NCBI GenBank assembly: GCA_023380995.1
Contig: JAMCTD010000124.1
Location: forward strand, 1 to 11,015
Direction of reading: 5' to 3'
From: Patescibacteria group bacterium
GTDB lineage: Bacteria; Patescibacteria; Microgenomatia; Daviesbacterales; UBA10151
Length of the DNA stretch: 11,015 nucleotides
How positions within the stretch are numbered: the stretch's first letter is position 1; each line of letters opens with the position of its first letter. The position numbers and the translations under genes are program-made. Below the pieces are notes generated by a model that saw nothing but the letters and a program-made list of their open reading frames with translations, was not told the origin of the DNA and did no database searches. This document shows positions 7,319 to 11,015 of the stretch, in pieces.

Positions 7319-8886
7319 GCAGCTTTTCTAGCTGCTATTTTGTATAAGGGAGTAAAAATAAGGGGTTTGTTTTTATACAACGGGACAATTTTTCCCTCAT
7401 AAACGCCTTTTTTAATTATTTTTTCATAATAATTATCAGCAGTTTCTAAAACCTTGTTAATCTCGTATTGATGGCTGTTCCATTTATCAATAGCGTCTTC
7501 TCTAAGAGATCTGCCAAGTTCTGGTTTTCCTTGCCTTGTATAAGTACCACGTAAGTAACCAAACTTTTGATAAGCTTTATAACCAGTTGATTGCTCGACG
7601 CTGATAGTGCCCCTGGTAAGCATAATGTAAGCTCCTACAATAGCTTCTAAACCAAAAGGATTAATTCCTTTACCAAAGCTTTGTTTGTTAAAATCATATT
7701 CTGCTAAAGCAGTAAAAGGCATGAATTGAAAACCCAGAGCACCTGCTCTAATATCTCCTTCTTGCGCTTCTGATCCTATTACCCGGTCTTCATTATAATT
7801 AATCATAGTAAATTCATTAGGTCCAATTTGAATTTTGGTATCTTCAGAAATTTTCCCAATAAGCTTTGTTAAACTGCTTTCTTGAAGTTCTCTTTCTTTT
7901 TTATTTTCATCTGTTTCTTCTGTAGCATGGGTTTTTAATTGGGGTTTAGCTGCTACGTGGCCAATATGTGCGATACCATAGCGGTAATATTTAGTTACTG
8001 CTCCATTAGCATCTTTAAATTTTGGTATTTGAGGATCGGTTTCCCGGCAAACAAGCTCAGCCATTCCACCGGGATTCATTAATACTTCATCAATAGTAAG
8101 ATTATCCAGTCTTGCTTCCAACTCAGCAGGTAGTTCGCCCTTTTCTTTCATTAAATAAAGATCAGGCCTTAAATATCTTAGAAACTTGTCTCCTTTTTCT
8201 GTCTGAAGCTGTAAGAGTAATTCCCTAGCCTGAAAATAAGCATCTGTGCAAATTGCTAATACTTCAGGATGGATTCCTAGGGTAGTGCCATCATTGTTCT
8301 GGTTTGCAGCCCAAGTAATTTCCTCATCCGTTAACATTCTAAGTCCTGTTTGACCTTCTTGCCGTAGTTTCCAACGTTCTTCAATAAGCCTTATTCTCTG
8401 TCTATAATCCCCTATTACCATCAAACCCCTGTCAATCCTTTCCAATTTTCTTTTAGGATCAGAATCTTGTAAGCAACGCTCCACATATTCTTTTTCCTTA
8501 AGTTGCCTTTTAGAAGGAGCTTGGTTAGGTTTTGGTTCTGGATACTCAGGTGATAACTCCAAACTTTCATTTAAGAGTTTATAATCTTGTTTAAGGTAAT
8601 CAGGAATTTGAAAAACCTCTGTTTGGACAACTTGATCTTCCAGAGGGGGTATAGGTGGTTGAGTAATTGGTTGAGAAGAAGGTGGTGGAGTTGAGCTTTC
8701 CAGGTTTGAGAGTATGTCAAATGGGGCGCCAGTTGTAACAGCAAGGCCTACTAGTCCTAAAGCCCCTTTTAAGAGTCCTCTTCTACTAATTTCTTCTGGT
8801 TTAGACTCTTTTTGCTGGGCAGCTAATCTTTTAGCTTGTCTTTGTCTCAAAGGTGATAATTGTGGTTGTTCTTTAGTCCCTTCCAT
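7315..8886 (-). CDS. exported protein with Tat-like signal and lytic-transglycosylase-like region
   Basis: The 523-aa product has a basic N-terminus, then SRRGLLK at 34-40 followed by a mild hydrophobic stretch (about 41-56), the layout of a twin-arginine signal. A Pro/Ser-rich linker follows (about 65-82, with TPPPSSQP and TQPPIPP), consistent with a wall-spanning spacer. Residues about 100-350 are charged and mostly helical. In the last third GALGFQFMP (382-390) and INPFGLEAIVGAYIML (408-423) resemble the GA-x-G-x-x-QFMP and DP-x-x-x-x-A-A-x-x-L parts of lytic murein transglycosylases, with Glu373 or Glu376 just before as candidate acids. The peptidoglycan role is inference. Start ATG 8886 follows the TTTAATATTTT region without a Shine-Dalgarno site. 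Its last codons overlap the + strand gene ending at 7318 by 4 nt. Confidence 0.72.
   Translation of the reverse strand: MEGTKEQPQLSPLRQRQAKRLAAQQKESKPEEISRRGLLKGALGLVGLAVTTGAPFDILSNLESSTPPPSSQPITQPPIPPLEDQVVQTEVFQIPDYLKQDYKLLNESLELSPEYPEPKPNQAPSKRQLKEKEYVERCLQDSDPKRKLERIDRGLMVIGDYRQRIRLIEERWKLRQEGQTGLRMLTDEEITWAANQNNDGTTLGIHPEVLAICTDAYFQARELLLQLQTEKGDKFLRYLRPDLYLMKEKGELPAELEARLDNLTIDEVLMNPGGMAELVCRETDPQIPKFKDANGAVTKYYRYGIAHIGHVAAKPQLKTHATEETDENKKERELQESSLTKLIGKISEDTKIQIGPNEFTMINYNEDRVIGSEAQEGDIRAGALGFQFMPFTALAEYDFNKQSFGKGINPFGLEAIVGAYIMLTRGTISVEQSTGYKAYQKFGYLRGTYTRQGKPELGRSLREDAIDKWNSHQYEINKVLETADNYYEKIIKKGVYEGKIVPLYKNKPLIFTPLYKIAARKAA
7318..7341 (+). terminator. intrinsic terminator of the 6680 gene, inside the converging gene
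   Basis: AGCAGCT (7318-7324), loop TTTCT, then the perfect complement AGCTGCT (7330-7336), followed by ATTTT. The hairpin starts at the last base of the stop codon and lies in the codons for the C-terminal residues of the minus-strand gene. The T-run is short (four), so efficiency is uncertain. Confidence 0.6.
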
Positions 8887-8944
8887 TTGTGCTTAAAAAA
8901 TATTAAAATCTTAAGGTGTTTTGATTTTGACACAAATAAAAAGC

Positions 8945-9355
8945 ATGAGTCAACTACATCTTAAAATTGTAACACCGGAAAAGCTAATATTAGATGAGGA
9001 AGTATCTCAGGTAAATGTCTCTACCCAACAGGGGGAAATTGGGATTTTGCCTAACCATGCTAATTTAATGGCCAAACTTGAGCCAGGCGAGTTAGTGATT
9101 AAAAGAAATGGCAAAGTGGAATCAATGGCCATTGGTGGTGGATTTTTACAAATTGCTGATAATGTTTTAACTGTAATGACAGATTTGGCAACTTATGCTG
9201 CTGACATAGATGAAAGAGCAGTTGAGGAAGCCAAAAAACGGGCAGAAGCTGCTTTAGAGCAAACTTTGTCTGATGAAGAATATGCAGAAACTTTGGCCAA
9301 CCTAGAAAAATCCCTGGCTCAACTTAGAGTTAAACGCAGGCATAAAGTTAGATAA
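8945..9355 (+). CDS. atpC: ATP synthase F1 subunit epsilon, separated from the operon
   Basis: Epsilon sits at the foot of gamma and can inhibit ATP hydrolysis. The 136-aa protein, starting MSQLHLKIVTPEKLIL, has the N-terminal beta-sandwich with GEIGILPNHANLMAKLEPGE (30-49) and AIGGGFLQI (62-70). The C-terminal two-helix domain starts near DERAVEEAKKRAEAAL and ends in LAQLRVKRRHK. Length and both domains are normal. In most operons atpC directly follows atpD; here about 4.5 kb of genes on both strands lie between. ATG 8945 fits family length, but no Shine-Dalgarno is close. AAGGTG at 8913-8918 is 8 nt from an in-frame TTG at 8927, so a start with six more residues is possible. The stop is 1 nt from the stop of the converging toxin gene. 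Confidence 0.95.
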   Translation: MSQLHLKIVTPEKLILDEEVSQVNVSTQQGEIGILPNHANLMAKLEPGELVIKRNGKVESMAIGGGFLQIADNVLTVMTDLATYAADIDERAVEEAKKRAEAALEQTLSDEEYAETLANLEKSLAQLRVKRRHKVR

Positions 9356-9356
9356 G

Positions 9357-9629
9357 TTATTTATATAATTGGCTGTGGGTTCCGAGAAGTTCGAAAATCA
9401 CTACGTTTTTATCCTCTGAATAAATAGCTCTCCAATCACCTGTAATATTGATACTCCGGTAGCCTTTATATTTCCCTATTAGTGTGTGGTTGTTAAGTTG
9501 AGGGTGGAATTGATCTGCTATGAATAGTTCCAATCTTTGTCTGAAGGCAATTTTAATGGATAGTGGAGCTTTCTTTAGTTGTTTATCAAAGCTTTTTGAA
9601 TAATCAATTCTGCTTAGACTTTTTTTCAT
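9357..9629 (-). CDS. RelE/YafQ-family mRNA interferase toxin
   Basis: A 90-aa basic protein of the RelE/ParE fold: two N-terminal helices (DYSKSFDKQLKKAPLSIKIA), then a beta-sheet with HTLIGKYKGYRSINITGDWR and VVIFELLGTHSQLY. The pattern His48-x-Leu, Asp65-Trp66-Arg67 and Gly-Thr-His85 near the C-terminus fits YafQ-like toxins, whose His and Asp residues cut mRNA in the ribosomal A site. All these positions look intact, so it is probably active. It overlaps the antitoxin gene by 26 nt and has no clear Shine-Dalgarno, so translation is likely coupled. ATG 9629 is chosen; an in-frame TTG at 9635 would add two residues. The stop lies 1 nt from the atpC stop. Confidence 0.88.
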   Translation of the reverse strand: MKKSLSRIDYSKSFDKQLKKAPLSIKIAFRQRLELFIADQFHPQLNNHTLIGKYKGYRSINITGDWRAIYSEDKNVVIFELLGTHSQLYK

Positions 9630-9906
9630 CAGCAATTAGCTTATCTAAATAGTCTAAAGCATCACTTGGCTTTTTAAAAGAGATTACTCTTTTTGCTTTG
9701 ATATCTGCTTTTGATTCTTTTAAGGCCTGAATCATATATTCACTAGGTTCTTCAGAAAGGCTGAAATTTACAGTTTTAGTTCTGATCAGATGCCTTAAAT
9801 AACCATTAATTAAGCTGCTTAGAGATAAACCCAAATCCTCTGCTACTTTTTGGGCTTCTTTTTTAACTTTAGGATTAACTTTTACATTTACTATTGCTGT
9901 ATTCAT
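9604..9906 (-). CDS. RelB/DinJ-family antitoxin
   Basis: A 100-aa protein. Residues 1-45 (starting MNTAIVNVKVNPKVKKEAQK, then LGLSLSSLINGYLRHLI) form the ribbon-helix-helix DNA-binding domain typical of RelB/DinJ antitoxins. The charged C-terminal half, with KPSDALDYLDKLIADEKK, should wrap the toxin. It precedes and overlaps the toxin gene as in the yafQ-dinJ type of operon. The frame extends to 9936, but ATG 9906 is the right start: a strong promoter lies immediately upstream and the family begins at this point. Autorepression through the palindromes over the promoter is expected from the family and fits the sequence. Confidence 0.88.
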   Translation of the reverse strand: MNTAIVNVKVNPKVKKEAQKVAEDLGLSLSSLINGYLRHLIRTKTVNFSLSEEPSEYMIQALKESKADIKAKRVISFKKPSDALDYLDKLIADEKKSKQN

Positions 9907-9922
9907 ATATACATAGTATATA
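9906..9922. promoter_or_regulatory. 17-bp palindromic operator candidate of the toxin-antitoxin operon
   Basis: TATATAC-ATA-GTATATA is a perfect inverted repeat with a 3-bp centre. It covers the -10 and the first base of the antitoxin start codon, where a ribbon-helix-helix antitoxin would block transcription. A further GTATAC lies at 9929-9934. Confidence 0.6.
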
Positions 9923-9943
9923 CTTTGTGTATACAATAATCAA
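9915..9943 (-). promoter_or_regulatory. promoter of the toxin-antitoxin operon, leaderless spacing
   Basis: On the minus strand: TTGATT (9938-9943, 4/6), a 17-bp spacer, TATACT (9915-9920, 5/6), 8 nt, then ATG 9906. There is no space for a Shine-Dalgarno site. It lies in the 46-nt gap behind the transporter gene. Confidence 0.7.
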
Positions 9944-9952
9944 GAGATAAAT

Positions 9953-10795
9953 TTAGGCTAAAAGAATGATTCCAATTATTGTTACAGCTGTTCCTAGAAG
10001 TTTTCTTAAGATATCCTGCCTCTCTTTAAGTAGAATAATTCCAGCTAAAACATTTACCACCAACATTCCTTGGTATAAAGCATTAACCCTTGAGACATCT
10101 CCTATTTTTAAAGCTGCTATGAGTAAAAATAAAGCAGCTACATTTGCCCCTACTCCTAAAAGTTTAGGCAGCTTCTTATCTAGGTTTTGATTGAACAATC
10201 TTTGTTTAGTATTTTTCATAAATATTGGAAATAAAATTACTGATGGAAGTGAATAAAAGATCATAATTACTGGAGTGGAAGCAAAAGCTACGGCTTGTTT
10301 TAACAGAATTGTATTTAAAGCAATAATTATGGCTGAAGTGTTAGCATAAATAGCTCCTTTGTCCAGGAAAAATTTGTGAGGTGCCACCACAATGCTAAGT
10401 CCAATAAAAAGGATTGCCACTCCGATATATTGTAAATTTGTAAGCCTTTCCCCAAAAAATAAAAAAGCCAAAATAGGTACCCAAATTAGCCTGGTTCTGG
10501 ATAAGATGGTGGAAACAGATAAATGGGAATATTTGTGCATCTTCATAAATAAATACACAGAAATAAATTCAGTTAGCCCTGCTCCCAGTAAAAATAATAT
10601 TGATTTAAGATGAAATTCAAATTTAAAGTCAAAAAACAAAAATGGGATAAAAAATAATAATTTTAAGAATTCAAAAGTCCAAGCCCAAGTGGTTGAATCC
10701 CCGTTATCTTTTAATATATACCTGCTAAAAAAGTTAATTATATTTGAACCAAGCCCTGCTACAGCAGCTAAAATTATCCAAAAAGGAATTAACAT
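9953..10795 (-). CDS. EamA-type (drug/metabolite transporter superfamily) permease
   Basis: A 280-aa, very hydrophobic protein with about ten membrane helices in two repeats of five. Helices fall near 4-22, 36-55, 66-84, 92-110, 120-137, 146-165, 174-192, 210-229, 235-256 and 262-280. Recognisable EamA features are the end of repeat one (LSVSTILSRTRLIWVPILAF, then FGERLTNLQYIGVAILFIG) and the matching end of repeat two (ALYQGMLVVNVLAGIILLKE, then LLGTAVTIIGIILL). Members export or import small metabolites; the substrate cannot be inferred. Start ATG 10795 is fixed by a perfect TATAAT 7 nt upstream. It is divergent from a glycosyltransferase gene with only 40 nt between the two start codons. 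Confidence 0.9.
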   Translation of the reverse strand: MLIPFWIILAAVAGLGSNIINFFSRYILKDNGDSTTWAWTFEFLKLLFFIPFLFFDFKFEFHLKSILFLLGAGLTEFISVYLFMKMHKYSHLSVSTILSRTRLIWVPILAFLFFGERLTNLQYIGVAILFIGLSIVVAPHKFFLDKGAIYANTSAIIIALNTILLKQAVAFASTPVIMIFYSLPSVILFPIFMKNTKQRLFNQNLDKKLPKLLGVGANVAALFLLIAALKIGDVSRVNALYQGMLVVNVLAGIILLKERQDILRKLLGTAVTIIGIILLA

Positions 10796-10802
10796 TGATT
10801 AG

Positions 10803-10808
10803 ATTATA
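10803..10808 (-). promoter_or_regulatory. -10 box of the EamA transporter, leaderless spacing
   Basis: TATAAT (6/6) on the minus strand, exactly 7 nt before ATG 10795. The -35 position at a 17-bp spacing reads ATAATT and is weak, so an activator or an AT-rich UP-like effect may be needed. Confidence 0.6.
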
Positions 10809-10822
10809 CGATACAAGTAGTA

Positions 10823-10828
10823 TACAAT
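10823..10828 (+). promoter_or_regulatory. -10 box of the glycosyltransferase gene, leaderless spacing
   Basis: TACAAT (5/6) exactly 7 nt before ATG 10836. No good -35 is visible upstream. The two divergent promoters of this gap overlap face to face. Confidence 0.5.
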
Positions 10829-10835
10829 TATTAAA

Positions 10836-11015
10836 ATGGCGAGTAGTGAAAACCCTGAACTTTCTATTATTATCCTAAACTATAATGTTAAGGATTTGCT
10901 GCTTAATTGTTTAAAATCCATCTTTGATAGCAAAGAGAAGCTAGATAGATGGCAAGTAATTGTAGTGGATAATGCATCTTCTGATGGGTCAGTTGAGGCT
11001 TGGACTTTTGAATTC
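10836..11015 (+). CDS. family 2 glycosyltransferase, N-terminal part (runs off the window)
   Basis: Sixty codons are present, open to the window edge. PELSIIILNYNVKDLLLNCL followed by WQVIVVDNASSDGSVE is the start of the GT-A fold of family 2 glycosyltransferases. The first strand and N-Y-N bind the nucleotide sugar, and VVDNASSDGS is the conserved second strand and turn. The catalytic DxD and acceptor regions are beyond the end, so donor, acceptor and any membrane segments are unknown. Proteins with this opening (LNYN...VVDNASSDGS) often add rhamnose or other sugars to cell-surface polysaccharide. The start is fixed by the family pattern and by a -10 box 7 nt upstream. Confidence 0.93.
   Translation, partial: MASSENPELSIIILNYNVKDLLLNCLKSIFDSKEKLDRWQVIVVDNASSDGSVEAWTFEF

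Noticed and set aside
8714..8896. + strand 60-codon frame opposite the signal region of the 523-aa gene
   Set aside because: The twin-arginine signal and proline linker on the minus strand explain the sequence; the + frame has no start signal.
8927..8932. TTGACA just before atpC as a -35 box
   Set aside because: At normal spacing the -10 would fall inside atpC at about 8950, where no hexamer is seen; the promoter of atpC remains unlocated.

Overview
The window is AT-rich, densely packed bacterial DNA that uses TAA, TAG and TGA all as stop codons. It most resembles a streamlined Candidate Phyla Radiation (Patescibacteria) genome, possibly a Microgenomates-type lineage. The grounds are a very short ATP synthase delta subunit, almost no intergenic space, tiny carbonic-anhydrase-like proteins of about 125 and 212 aa, and a predominance of leaderless-looking promoters. 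This placement is inference from style; no phylogenetic marker was analysed.

Bases 1-4483 are the 3' part of an F-type ATP synthase operon on the + strand: the stop codon of an upstream gene (probably atpF), then atpH (delta), atpA (alpha), atpG (gamma), a 103-aa gene I do not recognise, and atpD (beta). The genes overlap or nearly touch. Two of them, atpH and atpG, each need one base removed to read as a full subunit. Both corrections are in the same direction, so this is either a pair of sequence errors or +1 recoding (for atpG, a split subunit is a third possibility). The epsilon gene atpC is not behind atpD; it lies alone at 8945-9355.

Bases 4484-8944 separate atpD from atpC and hold genes on alternating strands: a VOC-fold protein (-), a 61-aa acidic protein (-), a one-pass membrane-anchored protein (+), two divergently transcribed beta-carbonic-anhydrase-like proteins that both carry CxDxR and HxxCG (- and +), and a 523-aa exported protein with a Tat-like twin-arginine signal and a lytic-transglycosylase-like stretch (-). 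Bases 9357-10795 (- strand) hold a YafQ/RelE-type toxin with its RelB/DinJ antitoxin, and a 10-helix EamA/DMT transporter. A family 2 glycosyltransferase begins at 10836 on the + strand and runs off the window.

Two themes run through the non-operon part. First, several starts sit 7-8 nt downstream of a good -10 hexamer, leaving no room for a leader or ribosome binding site; the best two have TTGACA, a 17-bp spacer, a -10 hexamer, 7 nt, then ATG. Second, all four convergent gene pairs meet with their stop codons overlapping or no more than 2 nt apart. The most distinctive regulatory region is the 6589-6679 intergenic stretch, where a 19-bp dyad lies over an extended -10 and is followed by a terminator-like hairpin with seven T before the second carbonic-anhydrase-like gene.
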